Shown piece after piece: positions 13,704 to 22,290 of a stretch of DNA of 41,638 nt. The DNA is taken from assembly GCA_035716135.1 (NCBI GenBank), contig DASTKD010000618.1, forward strand, positions 1 through 41,638, in the 5' to 3' direction. The translations under genes and the position numbers were made by a program. The stretch is from CF-113 sp035716135 (GTDB taxonomy: Bacteria > Chloroflexota > Ktedonobacteria > Ktedonobacterales > Ktedonobacteraceae). How positions within the stretch are numbered: position 1 is the first letter of the stretch; every line of letters starts with the position of its first letter. The notes under the pieces are model-generated. The model saw only the letters and a list, made by a program, of their open reading frames with translations, ran no database searches and was not told the origin of the DNA.

Positions 13704-16632
13704 TAGTATCAGTACTCTCCAGTTCAGGTAAGATAAAAATGAAACGGCTTCCTTCGCCAAACATGCCACTGCTCTCAACATGAATTTCCCCACCGTGCAA
13801 ATGAAGCAACTGGGCCACCAGGAAGAGGCCCAGCCCGACGCCTTTGGTCTTACCATTGGAGCTATTGGGAGCGCGGTAAAACCGCTCGAACAGGCGAGGA
13901 AGAGCTTCGGCTGGTACGCCAATACCTCTGTCCTCGACACAAACTTCGATGACTTGTTTTCGTTCTTTGTTCAACGTGTGGCGCATCCAGACGGTAATGG
14001 GTCCACCGAAAGGACTGTATTTGATGGCATTCTCTACCAGATTTGCCAGAACCTGCCGCAGTCGCGCGCCATCTCCCCTGACCAGGTAGGGCTGGCCGCA
14101 TGGTTCGATGATACAGGCGAGCGTATGATCTGAAGTGGTCGCACTGCTCTTTTGTACTACCTGCTGCGCCACTTCCGCCAGATTGACATCCTCTAGCAAG
14201 CTTAGAGTCAACTGGCCGTTTGCGATTTGCGACGCCTCGAGGAATGTCTCGACGATTCCCGTCAGGTCACGCGCCTGCTCGCCAATGACGCCGAGGTTGG
14301 TCGTGGCCTTCTGTAGCACCTCCTGGTCTGTCTCCGCTACCTTTTGCTGGAGAGGCAGCATATTTTTCGCAATCAACTGGCTCTGTGCCAGGATGACGGT
14401 CAGTGGTGTGCGAAACTCGTGCGCCGTCATCGCCATAAAGTCATCCTTGTTGTCGTTTGCCTCGCGTAAAGCTGCTTCGCTGCTGCGAGCGGCATAGGCT
14501 TCCAGTTGCCAGATCGCCTGATCGACCGCTAGCCCGGCGAGTTGCGCGATGCCTTCAAGTACAGCAATATCCCAGATGCTAAATTCGTAACGCTCTTGCG
14601 GACCTGTTTCTGCTGATGTTATGTTTTCACTGGCATCAGCGCGAGGCATTGATCTGTCCAGCAAGAGTAGTCCATGCACGCGCTTGTTATGCTTGATAGG
14701 AGCGGCAAGTACCATCGCATGGCTGAGCGGATTGGGCTGATACGGGCATTGTTCGGCGTTTATCAAGGTCGCATGACCATCCATGATCTGGTGATAAAAA
14801 CCATGATATTCGCCTGGTTTGGGTTCTAGCCAGATTTGCTGGTCTTGCAACCATTGTTTTTCATCCTCTTCGCTAAAACCTATAGAAAACATCGGGACAA
14901 ATTTTTGTTGTTCCGCGTCGAAGATCTGCACCGCTCCTTGCTCGCAATTCAGGACAGTCAGTGTGCGTTCCAGCACACTGCGCAAGATAGCTTTGATGTC
15001 CGTCACGCCGGAAACGGCTTCAGCGACATGCAACATCGTATCAAGAGCCTGGCGTATGCGCTGTTCCGCCCGCATAGGCTCTGTAACATCGCGGAACGCG
15101 CTCACCACCCCGGTCTGCCTGTCAGGGTCTTGACTATCAAACATGGGGGCGATATTGATCTCCAGGATGCGTTCCTCTCCATCAGCGCGGCGTGTGACGA
15201 AGCGTTCAGCGCGAATGCGCTCACCGCGCAGCGCGCGTGTGAGAGGAAACTGGTCATGTGTTATGGCTCGCCCGTCCAACGTATAAGTGGGGTAACGTCT
15301 CAAGAAGGCGCTCAAATGGCCCTTATAATTTTTGGGCATACCCATAAAATGCGACGCGGCGTTATTGAGAATCACTCCATCGCCTTGCATATCAGTCACA
15401 GTGATGCCCTCGGTCATCGCATGAAAGATAGCATCAAGCGTGGTGGCGCGCTCGGTGGCTTTTGTGGCGGCTTCTCGTACCTCGGACAACAGGCGAAATT
15501 TCTCGACTGCCAGGGCGCACTGAGTGGCAATGTCCTGCGCATAGGCAATCTGACCGCGCGTTGGCTGAAACGTATGCGTGTAATAATTGACGAAAGCCAG
15601 CCCAACGCATCGATCCGGTGTATCTATGTGGGTTTTCGTGATACTGTGGTGGTCCTGAGAACTCGCGCTCACCATCATTGGGACAATGATGGTGTTGCAT
15701 AGCCCCACCTGACGATAGAAGAGGATTTCCTCTCCTTCGATTTCTTCCTCTTTAACATAGAGTGGCTGTCCGGTTGTGGCGATATGGTGACAATTGGGAA
15801 GACGCGCCAGTTGCATACTCCCGTTCACATTGGGAGGTGTGTAGCCAAAGTGACTGCTTGCCAGCCGTAGCTCATCGCCTTCGAGTAGCGCAATCGCGCC
15901 GCCATCGGCATCCAGGAAGCGCACCAGGTTATCCATAGCAATCTTGAAAACGGAGGATAGGTCTTCACTGGCATTGGCAGCTAAGGCGACCTGAGAAATA
16001 GAGCGAACGCGCTCGATGAGGCGTTCGGCGCGTTGGCGTTCCGCCTGCGCCTGTTGATAGAGCCGCGCATTGTCGATGGCGATAGCCGCCTGCTGACCAA
16101 TGGCGCGGGCCAATTGTAGCTGCCTGGGAGTAAACACGCGCGCTTGCGCGGGATCATCGAGGGAGAGCATCCCAACGGGTCGTCCCTCGCGGATGAGCGC
16201 GACCAGCAACATCGAGCGTACCAGGAAAGTGTCCGCCAGGTTCTTCAGCGTAGGTTCGGCACGCAAATCTTCCAGGTACAACATACCCTCTGCTTGCAAT
16301 AAGCGTTGTATCGCCGGGTCATCGACAGGCAAAGAGCTGCGGTGCCAGATAGCATCAGCCGCCCTGATGGTTTTGCGATCAAGGAATTGCGAAGACAGGT
16401 GGTAGGCTTGCGGGCGCAGGGTGCCACGCGCATCCTCCAGCAGCCACACCGTGCAGCGTTCAACTCCGCAGACCTCGGTCGTGCGTTGTACCAGCACCCG
16501 CAAAATATGGTCAAGGTCAAGCGATGATGCGAGCAGTTCTGCCAGCTCGCGCAGTATCTCGCTTTCGCGCAGCGCATTTTGCAGGCGAGTATGCTCATCG
16601 GTATGGGGGACCGCATGTTGGTCGGCTGACAT
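13690..16632 (-). CDS. multi-GAF/PAS sensor histidine kinase
   Basis: 980 residues, soluble. GAF1 spans about 25-195, a coiled linker follows, and GAF2 spans about 215-395. A PAS domain (about 410-535, starting AIFHAMTEGITVTD) and GAF3 (about 550-720) come next. HisKA has phospho-acceptor His738 in AHEFRTPL. HATPase_c has the N-box VENAIKYSP, G1 EDRGIGVP, F-box LFERFYR and G2 GVGLGLFL. It is a class I orthodox kinase with no receiver of its own and no adjacent response regulator, so its partner is elsewhere. Two cysteine-rich spots in the GAF domains could hint at redox or ligand sensing, but no haem or Fe-S motif is clear. GAGG lies 9 bases ahead of the ATG. The downstream HD gene is overlapped. 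Confidence 0.93.
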   Translation of the reverse strand: MSADQHAVPHTDEHTRLQNALRESEILRELAELLASSLDLDHILRVLVQRTTEVCGVERCTVWLLEDARGTLRPQAYHLSSQFLDRKTIRAADAIWHRSSLPVDDPAIQRLLQAEGMLYLEDLRAEPTLKNLADTFLVRSMLLVALIREGRPVGMLSLDDPAQARVFTPRQLQLARAIGQQAAIAIDNARLYQQAQAERQRAERLIERVRSISQVALAANASEDLSSVFKIAMDNLVRFLDADGGAIALLEGDELRLASSHFGYTPPNVNGSMQLARLPNCHHIATTGQPLYVKEEEIEGEEILFYRQVGLCNTIIVPMMVSASSQDHHSITKTHIDTPDRCVGLAFVNYYTHTFQPTRGQIAYAQDIATQCALAVEKFRLLSEVREAATKATERATTLDAIFHAMTEGITVTDMQGDGVILNNAASHFMGMPKNYKGHLSAFLRRYPTYTLDGRAITHDQFPLTRALRGERIRAERFVTRRADGEERILEINIAPMFDSQDPDRQTGVVSAFRDVTEPMRAEQRIRQALDTMLHVAEAVSGVTDIKAILRSVLERTLTVLNCEQGAVQIFDAEQQKFVPMFSIGFSEEDEKQWLQDQQIWLEPKPGEYHGFYHQIMDGHATLINAEQCPYQPNPLSHAMVLAAPIKHNKRVHGLLLLDRSMPRADASENITSAETGPQERYEFSIWDIAVLEGIAQLAGLAVDQAIWQLEAYAARSSEAALREANDNKDDFMAMTAHEFRTPLTVILAQSQLIAKNMLPLQQKVAETDQEVLQKATTNLGVIGEQARDLTGIVETFLEASQIANGQLTLSLLEDVNLAEVAQQVVQKSSATTSDHTLACIIEPCGQPYLVRGDGARLRQVLANLVENAIKYSPFGGPITVWMRHTLNKERKQVIEVCVEDRGIGVPAEALPRLFERFYRAPNSSNGKTKGVGLGLFLVAQLLHLHGGEIHVESSGMFGEGSRFIFILPELESTDTIEQA

Positions 16633-16829
16633 AATCTAGACCTCGTTATAGCTTGCTCGCACGTAAAATTGTACCGGCGGTACGAGAAGTTCCCATGCAC
16701 TAAGCCAGGTGGTGATTTACATTTGTTAAGTAGAAGTGGAGGTATCACTGGAGAAAGCACACTAGCCAACGTCAACAAGTCGCATAAAACGCTAAGTGGA
16801 ACTGAGAGCCTGTGTTTTCTCTTGCACAG

Positions 16830-16859
16830 AGTGTAGCAGATGAGTATGCTTTACGTCAA
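16830..16859 (-). promoter_or_regulatory. candidate sigma70-type promoter for the GAF/PAS kinase
   Basis: On the minus strand TTGACG (16859-16854) is followed after 18 bp by TACACT (16835-16830), with an upstream TGC making an extended -10. Five of six -35 bases match. The leader would be about 190 nt and contains the palindrome at 16671-16683. Confidence 0.55.
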
Positions 16860-16914
16860 GCTCAAGGGACTTTTAGCTACAAACTCGGCCTTTCTTTAGC
16901 CATGTATAACGAAG

Positions 16915-16923
16915 TGATATAAT
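16915..16923 (+). promoter_or_regulatory. candidate extended -10 promoter for the gene at 16964
   Basis: TGA-TATAAT at 16915-16923 is a perfect -10 with the TGn extension, 41 bp ahead of the ATG. The -35 region (TTTAGC) is poor, as is common for extended -10 promoters. Confidence 0.6.
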
Positions 16924-16963
16924 AAAGTCGCAAAAAGAAGGATAAAAAGAAGGAATTGTACAG

Positions 16964-17830
16964 ATGTCTCTCAGTATTGGTGTTGTTCGGCATGGGAATG
17001 CGTGGAAAACGTGTATGATGGAACAAGGGCAGTTCGTTGAACAACACGCTTTTGAAGATGCGAAGAAGACCCTGTCCTATCTGGAACAAACCTGCGCCCG
17101 CTATCCCGAACTGACCCTCGCCATTTCGCTTGCCTGCGAAACGCCTTTTCTGGCGTTAAGTGATTCGACGGCGCGGCAATGGGAATCTCTCCTGGCCTTC
17201 CCTTTCAACGATTGGACAATTGCGGAAGCCAGCGAATTTCTTATAGCCATCAAACGTATCAATTTGCATAGTTATCTTGTGCCTTCGCCGCGCTACTTGC
17301 CTGCCATTCCATTGCACAGGAAAGTCGCGCGTCTATCGCCGGGAAGTTCAAATGATGTGTGCGTTGTTGCCGCGCTTCTCTCTCGTTTGAGAGAGCGAGA
17401 GGCGACATGGCCTGAGATGCAATTGTTTTGTGTTCAGGTAAACGGCCAGTTTAAGAGTATCCAGGCATTAGAAGATGGCTGTATTGTCAATAGTATGGCA
17501 AAAGAGATCGTTTCACATGCGGATGGTGCGCTAATGCAGGAGGCATACGAACGCGCGTTATGGGAAGGGCTGACGCAGGATATAGCCGGATTGATGGCGG
17601 TACATCATGTTGAAGATATTGTCGCGCTGGGGGATTATCAAGATGCTTTCATCGACCATTTTGCCGAAAGCCACTCGGTGTACCTGTTTCCCTCCGGTGA
17701 GGCCGATATTCCCGGTTTTGAATACGCGCTGGGTGCTGCTGTGCTGGCTGAAGGACTTTTTCTACCGGGCAAAGCCAGTGAGATCGTCGAGCGACTAAAT
17801 ATACGTGAAGCCTATGCAAAATTATCGTGA
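16964..17830 (+). CDS. unknown protein, possibly ASKHA-fold (DUF1464-like)
   Basis: 288 residues, no signal peptide or membrane helix. The N-terminus (SLSIGVVRHGNAWKTCMMEQ, then G-F-V-E) resembles a phosphate-1 hairpin of the actin/Hsp70/acetokinase (ASKHA) fold, but the usual catalytic Asp of the GIDxGT loop is Val. A second segment (MQLFCVQVNGQFKSIQALED, then G) looks like a phosphate-2 strand pair. This pattern recalls the DUF1464/butyrate-kinase-like family, but the match is by eye only and could be wrong. AAGGAATTG lies ahead of the ATG. The J-domain gene begins 6 bases after its stop codon, so the two are almost certainly co-transcribed. Confidence 0.55.
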   Translation: MSLSIGVVRHGNAWKTCMMEQGQFVEQHAFEDAKKTLSYLEQTCARYPELTLAISLACETPFLALSDSTARQWESLLAFPFNDWTIAEASEFLIAIKRINLHSYLVPSPRYLPAIPLHRKVARLSPGSSNDVCVVAALLSRLREREATWPEMQLFCVQVNGQFKSIQALEDGCIVNSMAKEIVSHADGALMQEAYERALWEGLTQDIAGLMAVHHVEDIVALGDYQDAFIDHFAESHSVYLFPSGEADIPGFEYALGAAVLAEGLFLPGKASEIVERLNIREAYAKLS

Positions 17831-17836
17831 CTGTTC

Positions 17837-18130
17837 ATGAGTTCAAAACCACCACCGAAACCACCCAGTATTGCGTCGCTGCTCTGGGATATCATACGAC
17901 TGAGCGCGAAAGCCCTGTGGGGCAGTCGCGCCAATCCGGTACGACCAATAGTGGAACGCCAGCAGGCGCTGACCGTGCTGGACCTACCCCCCGATGCTAC
18001 CAATCAGCAGATTAAGCGCCGCTATCGTGAACTCGCCAAGAAATACCACCCCGATAGGGGTGGAGACCAACGCGAGATGCAGCGCATCATTGCCGCATAT
18101 CAGTTGCTCATGAAAAATCAGTCTTCGTAA
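17837..18130 (+). CDS. small J-domain (DnaJ-like) protein
   Basis: 97 residues. A Pro/Ser N-terminus and an amphipathic stretch (SIASLLWDIIRLSAKALWGS, residues 11-30) are followed by a J domain (about 43-95). Helix II is QQIKRRYRELAKKY, the HPD tripeptide is at 71-73 and helix III is EMQRIIAAYQLL. J proteins stimulate the ATPase of Hsp70. There is no Gly/Phe region or zinc finger, so this is a class III J protein. The N-terminal helix could bind a membrane. The partner Hsp70 is not in the window. It ends 3 bases before the convergent XRE gene. Confidence 0.87.
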   Translation: MSSKPPPKPPSIASLLWDIIRLSAKALWGSRANPVRPIVERQQALTVLDLPPDATNQQIKRRYRELAKKYHPDRGGDQREMQRIIAAYQLLMKNQSS

Positions 18131-18133
18131 AGT

Positions 18134-19522
18134 TTACTCTTTAGAGATGCTTTCCTCTTCATCGGGCGTCGCTTGATGCTGCGATGGCACATTGGCGAGA
18201 CGCAATGCTTTATCTAATTCGACGTTACCCGCTCGATCATCTCCATGCTTAATAAGGTACGCGCCAAGCATCCGGTGAACGCGGATTTTCGCGCCCCGGC
18301 GATCTGTATGTTCCAGCTCAGTCAGAGCCTGTCTGAAAGCATCGATGGCCTCTGGATGGTTGCCCGCCGCCAGGATTTGCCCTTTGGTCATGTAGGCATC
18401 GGCGCGCCGCACGATATAACTCTCTTCCCCTGCTTTCAGGGCTATATCAATATAATCGAGGGCGGTATTACAGTGTTTGGCGTCAAATTCGACGCTTGCC
18501 AGGTAGCACGCGGCAGCCGAGACGACGTTCGCTCGCTCTTTACGGGTATAGCGTTTGATCTTTTCCGCGATGTCTGCTGGCCTGTCCTGCTCGCTTTCAT
18601 CGAGTGTGGGAGACCATTCATTTAGCACCTTTTGGAGGCGTGTTCGGGCGGCGTCGAGATTTTCTGTGGCCTGTTCTATCAATGCGATCTGGCAATTCAT
18701 CAATGCGCCGCGCAATAGTTCGCTGATGGAGTTATAGAGGGTACAGGCATTCTCAGCAAAACTTAGAGATTGCTGCATCAGCGACAGAAATGCTTTTTTC
18801 GCCTCTTGATCGTGCCGATTGCCGTTCCCTGCATCATTCAAGAGCTTATAAGCCTGTTCATAAAGTACGAGCGAGATACCCCAGTGAGCTTCGGCAACGT
18901 AGCGCAGGGGCGTCGCCGTGTTCATATAAACGCGCGCATCCTGAAACTGCCTGTAGGCTACTTCGTACTGACCCAGTTCCCTTGAAGCCGCCGCCAGGTG
19001 CAGCCGCAGCAGGAGCGCCTCCATATACTGATCGGGTGGAACGTAATCGGGCAACATCGAAAATGCTGAGCGAAACTCCTGTTGAGCCGCCAGGAACTCA
19101 CGCATGGCGAAGTAACACTGACCTCTTAACGCGCTAATACGCCAGCGTAATGTTACCGATAGATGCGTCAATGGCAGATTTTGCAATTGTTCAAGCGCGC
19201 GCAAAGGGTGATTGGCCTCCAGAAGTTGGGCAGCAAGGACGCGCTTCTCTTCGATCTGCTGATACAGGTGGCTTTCGGCCTCTGTATCACGATGTTGTTG
19301 CGCTAAATGTGCTAATTCCTCCAAAGGCAAATGCAACCGATTGGCGAGGTACTTCAAACTTTCCGCCGACGGCTCTATTTTATTGCGCTCGATTTGTGAA
19401 ATGAGACTGGTACTATATTCTTTGCCGGCTACCTCGGCTAGCGAAAGACCCTGAGCCTGGCGGGCAGCCCGGATTCTTCCGCCCAGGGTATCCGGGGAAA
19501 CGACTTTTAACGGACGTGGCAT
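18134..19522 (-). CDS. XRE-family transcriptional regulator with TPR-like repeats
   Basis: 462 residues. The N-terminal helix-turn-helix (about 12-70) reads LGGRIRAARQAQGLSLAEVA, then STSLISQIERNKIEPSAESL, a Cro/C1-type domain. The rest is helical, with TPR-like pairs (for example AYRQFQDARVYMNTA, ALDYIDIALKAGEESY and AIDAFRQALTELEH). This architecture is shared by Rgg/PlcR-type peptide sensors and by many Chloroflexi regulators; no cognate peptide gene was seen. AAGGAAGG lies about 10 bases ahead of the ATG. An 18-bp dyad 22 bp upstream of the start may be its own operator. Confidence 0.87.
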   Translation of the reverse strand: MPRPLKVVSPDTLGGRIRAARQAQGLSLAEVAGKEYSTSLISQIERNKIEPSAESLKYLANRLHLPLEELAHLAQQHRDTEAESHLYQQIEEKRVLAAQLLEANHPLRALEQLQNLPLTHLSVTLRWRISALRGQCYFAMREFLAAQQEFRSAFSMLPDYVPPDQYMEALLLRLHLAAASRELGQYEVAYRQFQDARVYMNTATPLRYVAEAHWGISLVLYEQAYKLLNDAGNGNRHDQEAKKAFLSLMQQSLSFAENACTLYNSISELLRGALMNCQIALIEQATENLDAARTRLQKVLNEWSPTLDESEQDRPADIAEKIKRYTRKERANVVSAAACYLASVEFDAKHCNTALDYIDIALKAGEESYIVRRADAYMTKGQILAAGNHPEAIDAFRQALTELEHTDRRGAKIRVHRMLGAYLIKHGDDRAGNVELDKALRLANVPSQHQATPDEEESISKE

Positions 19523-19544
19523 TGTTCAAAAAACCTTCCTTATG

Positions 19545-19562
19545 GATAGATATTCATCTATC
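19545..19562. promoter_or_regulatory. 18-bp dyad upstream of the XRE regulator
   Basis: GATAGAT and ATCTATC form perfect 7-bp arms around ATTC. It lies 22 bp upstream of the XRE ATG and 20 bp from the Shine-Dalgarno end, a typical place for an autoregulatory operator. Confidence 0.45.
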
Positions 19563-20094
19563 AAATTGTTGTGTTACCTGCAAGTATTTATGAAAAATAA
19601 AGTATTTCTGGTGACGAACAATAGAAAGAAAATACAAATGGGTATCATATATACGAACGCTTGCGCGTCTGGTTGCACAGGTAACTAACGTTTTTACACT
19701 GGCATTTTCGCTAAATTATCAGCAAGCCATTTACAGCAGGTTTTTTAAACAAAAAAATTTCCTAATTAAGAATAGCACATCAGGCAAAAATTTACCATAG
19801 GTATTTCACTTGATTTTCTCTCCGCCACGTTTATGTATGTATGTTTTTGAAAATGAGTATCAAAAAATGATATGAACTATCAATATGTATTGATTTGCAC
19901 TTATTATGCTTTACCAGTTTTCATAATACCTCCGTTTCACCGGCAGAACATGACACCATGTTCGCTTTTTCCATTGTCATCAAATGGTCTGTTAGAACTC
20001 AGCTTGCGTCAGAAACGTATTCTGATGAAGTTAATGATAACGGTGATACAGACCACGTATCAGAAGAAAATAGAACGCATGACCAATTTTCCTA

Positions 20095-20123
20095 TTGACA
20101 GGAAGAATAGAACAATGTATGCT
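20095..20123 (+). promoter_or_regulatory. sigma70-type promoter for the topoisomerase B-A operon
   Basis: A perfect TTGACA at 20095-20100 is followed after exactly 17 bp by TATGCT (20118-20123, 4 of 6). The transcript would start near 20130, which favours the ATG at 20164 as the B-subunit start. Confidence 0.65.
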
Positions 20124-20163
20124 GAAAGCACACAAATAGCCAGTGAAGAGAGGAATCAGGAGT

Positions 20164-22287
20164 ATGGCACGGTCTGCCAAATTATCCCCGCTAACGCAAG
20201 AAGATGTGGAGTTGAATGGTCAACTCTCGTTATTTACTGCCAACGCGAAGAGATCTAATGAAGAAAAGGAAAGCACGGCGAAGAAAGAAACTGCGCCCAC
20301 AAATACTACTAGTAATGTTAAACCTCTGGGAAAAGCAAAGAAAACATCTCATACAAATTACTCAGCCGCGGACATTCAGGTGCTTGAGGGTATCGCGGCT
20401 ATCCGGCATCGTCCGGGTATGTATATCGGCTCTACATCTACATCAGGTTTGTTGCACCTGATCTGGGAAGCGCTGGATAACGCTGTTGATGAGGCAGTGG
20501 CCGGGTATGGCAAAAACATCTGGGTGAGCATCGACCGCGATGGCTGGGTGACGGTGCGCGACGAGGCGCGCGGGATGCCATTCGATATGATGCTCTACCA
20601 GGGCGAATATTTGCCAGCCGCGACGGTCATCTTCACAGTGCCGCATTCTGGCGGGAAATTTGAAGAGGGTGTATATAAGACGGCGGGCGGGCTGCACGGC
20701 GTGGGTTCGACCATCATTAACGCCCTCTCTGAAAAGCTGGAAGTGACCATCTGGAAAGATGGGCAGGAGTTCCGGCAAATTTTCCGTCACGGCACAGCTC
20801 TGCCGTATGAAGTGCTGTTATGCGATCCGAAGCTGCATGGCACACGCCTGCGCTGGTTATATGACCGCAGCATTTTTGATGCCGATGCCTACTATTCGCT
20901 CGAAGCCATCGAAAGCCGCCTGAAAGCCTCGGCCTATCTCAATCGCGGCGTGACCTTTCACCTGGACGCCTGGGATGATGATGCTGAACAGCAGGTACAG
21001 CGCGTCTATTACTCGCGCGAGGGCCTGCCGGACTATGCGCGCGAACTGGCGACCGGCACCAACTCGCCGCTCTTCAAACAGGTGATTGGCATTGCCAAAG
21101 ACAAAGATATGGTGCAGGTTGAAGTCGCGCTACAGCCCACCAGCGGCTACAAGATCACCATGTACAGCTACGCCAATGCCGTGCGCACGCGCGATGGCGG
21201 TGTGCATGAGACAGGCTTCAAGGCCGCGCTGACCAAAGTAGTCAACGATTACGCGCTGAAATTGGGCGTCATTAAGAGCCGCGAGAAAGACGGCTTCAAG
21301 CCGGAGGTCATCCAGCAGGGGCTGAACGTGGTGATCTCGGTGAAGCTCGTCAATCCCCAGTTCCAGGGGCAGACCAAAGATCGCTTGAACAACGCGCCGG
21401 TCGAAGGCATCGTGCGCTCCGTCGTTGACGAGGGTCTGAAAGAGTGGTTTGAGCGCAACACCGCCGCCGGAAAAGATTGGCTCAAACGCATCCAGCAAAT
21501 GCAGAAAGCTCGCAATGAGGCGCAACTGGTGGAGGAACTGGCGCGCGCGGGCAACAAGAAAAATGGCGAGTTGATCGATACGTCGCTCTCGAAGAAGTTC
21601 CTGCGCTGCAACACCAACGATCCCTCGCGTGCTGAACTGTTCATCGTCGAAGGAGACTCAGCCGGAGGCAGCGCGGGTCAGGGGCGTTTCTCCGATTTCC
21701 AGGCCGTCTTGAAGCTCAAAGGCAAGCCGCTCAACGTTGCTAAAGCTGATTTGAAACGTATCGTCGAAAATGAGGAGATACGCACCATCATCAACGTGCT
21801 GGGAACCGGCACGCGCGACTCCTTTGACATTGCGCGGCTAAAGTTCCATCGCGTGATTATCGCTACTGATGCTGATGTGGATGGCCTGCATATTCAGTGT
21901 CTCTTACTGACGCTTTTCTATCAGGAGTTCAGCGATCTGATTGAACGTGGGCATGTCTTCATTGCCTGCCCACCGCTGTACTCTGTCAAGTATAAGGGTA
22001 AGTTGACCTGGCTGCTGGACGACGAGGCGCGCCTGCAATTCCTGAAAACACGCCCGGATGCGCAGGATTTAGAATTCAAACGCTTCAAGGGTCTGGGCGA
22101 GATGAACGCGCGAGAATTGCGCGAAACTATGTTCGAGCCGGCGCGTCGCACCCTCAAGCGCGTCACGATGGAAGATGGCGTGCTGGCAGCCCGGCTGGTC
22201 GGTCAGTTGATGGAAGACGAAAACGCTGAAGCCCGTCGTGTTTTCCTGGCGGAACATGCGCGTAAGATCAAGGAATTGGACGTATAA
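20164..22287 (+). CDS. type IIA DNA topoisomerase, B subunit (GyrB/ParE family)
   Basis: 707 residues. The B subunit binds ATP and carries the metal-binding TOPRIM domain. The GHKL ATPase has VLEGIAAIRHRPGMYIG and Asn106 in WEALDNAVDEA, with an HGVGSTIINALS loop. The transducer domain has the QTKDRLNN Lys loop. TOPRIM has Glu496 in EGDSAGGSA and Asp569/571/573 in DADVDG. A charged, low-complexity extension of about 60 residues precedes the ATPase; most GyrB/ParE proteins have 5-15 residues there. The start is taken at the ATG at 20164 (MARSAKLSP) with GAGAGGAA ahead; a GTG at 20143 is in frame but close to the predicted transcript start. The A subunit follows after 3 bases. Confidence 0.92.
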   Translation: MARSAKLSPLTQEDVELNGQLSLFTANAKRSNEEKESTAKKETAPTNTTSNVKPLGKAKKTSHTNYSAADIQVLEGIAAIRHRPGMYIGSTSTSGLLHLIWEALDNAVDEAVAGYGKNIWVSIDRDGWVTVRDEARGMPFDMMLYQGEYLPAATVIFTVPHSGGKFEEGVYKTAGGLHGVGSTIINALSEKLEVTIWKDGQEFRQIFRHGTALPYEVLLCDPKLHGTRLRWLYDRSIFDADAYYSLEAIESRLKASAYLNRGVTFHLDAWDDDAEQQVQRVYYSREGLPDYARELATGTNSPLFKQVIGIAKDKDMVQVEVALQPTSGYKITMYSYANAVRTRDGGVHETGFKAALTKVVNDYALKLGVIKSREKDGFKPEVIQQGLNVVISVKLVNPQFQGQTKDRLNNAPVEGIVRSVVDEGLKEWFERNTAAGKDWLKRIQQMQKARNEAQLVEELARAGNKKNGELIDTSLSKKFLRCNTNDPSRAELFIVEGDSAGGSAGQGRFSDFQAVLKLKGKPLNVAKADLKRIVENEEIRTIINVLGTGTRDSFDIARLKFHRVIIATDADVDGLHIQCLLLTLFYQEFSDLIERGHVFIACPPLYSVKYKGKLTWLLDDEARLQFLKTRPDAQDLEFKRFKGLGEMNARELRETMFEPARRTLKRVTMEDGVLAARLVGQLMEDENAEARRVFLAEHARKIKELDV

Positions 22288-22290
22288 ATC

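Larger units (their letters stand above)
16633..16963. other. divergent intergenic region between the GAF/PAS kinase and the unknown gene at 16964
   Basis: This 331-bp spacer contains no gene. It holds one good promoter candidate for each direction (16830-16859 minus strand, 16915-16923 plus strand). A 13-bp perfect palindrome, GTACCGGCGGTAC, lies at 16671-16683 in the kinase leader. Nothing else stands out. Confidence 0.6.
19523..20163. other. AT-rich divergent intergenic region between XRE regulator and topoisomerase operon
   Basis: This 641-bp spacer is much richer in A+T than the flanking genes. It has short frames (19872-20258, 19895-20098) with no ribosome-binding site and no family features; they are treated as chance. 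It contains the dyad at 19545-19562 near the XRE start and a good promoter at 20095-20123 for the topoisomerase genes. I see no tRNA or structured RNA in it. Confidence 0.6.

Noticed and set aside
13704..13940. N-terminal extension of the HD-hydrolase frame
   Set aside because: It lies fully within the 3' end of the kinase gene in another frame; its translation (many Trp, Ser and Pro) does not look like a real domain.
14836..15702. 288-codon plus-strand frame inside the GAF/PAS kinase gene
   Set aside because: It is antisense to a clear kinase coding frame and shows no domain pattern; long antisense frames are common in this codon usage.
19858..19872. TATCA-N5-TGATA dyad in the AT-rich spacer
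   Set aside because: Five-bp arms in strongly AT-rich sequence are expected by chance.
19872..20258. 128-codon frame running from the AT-rich spacer into the topoisomerase B gene
   Set aside because: It has no ribosome-binding site, overlaps the promoter and start of the B-subunit gene in another frame, and has no family features.
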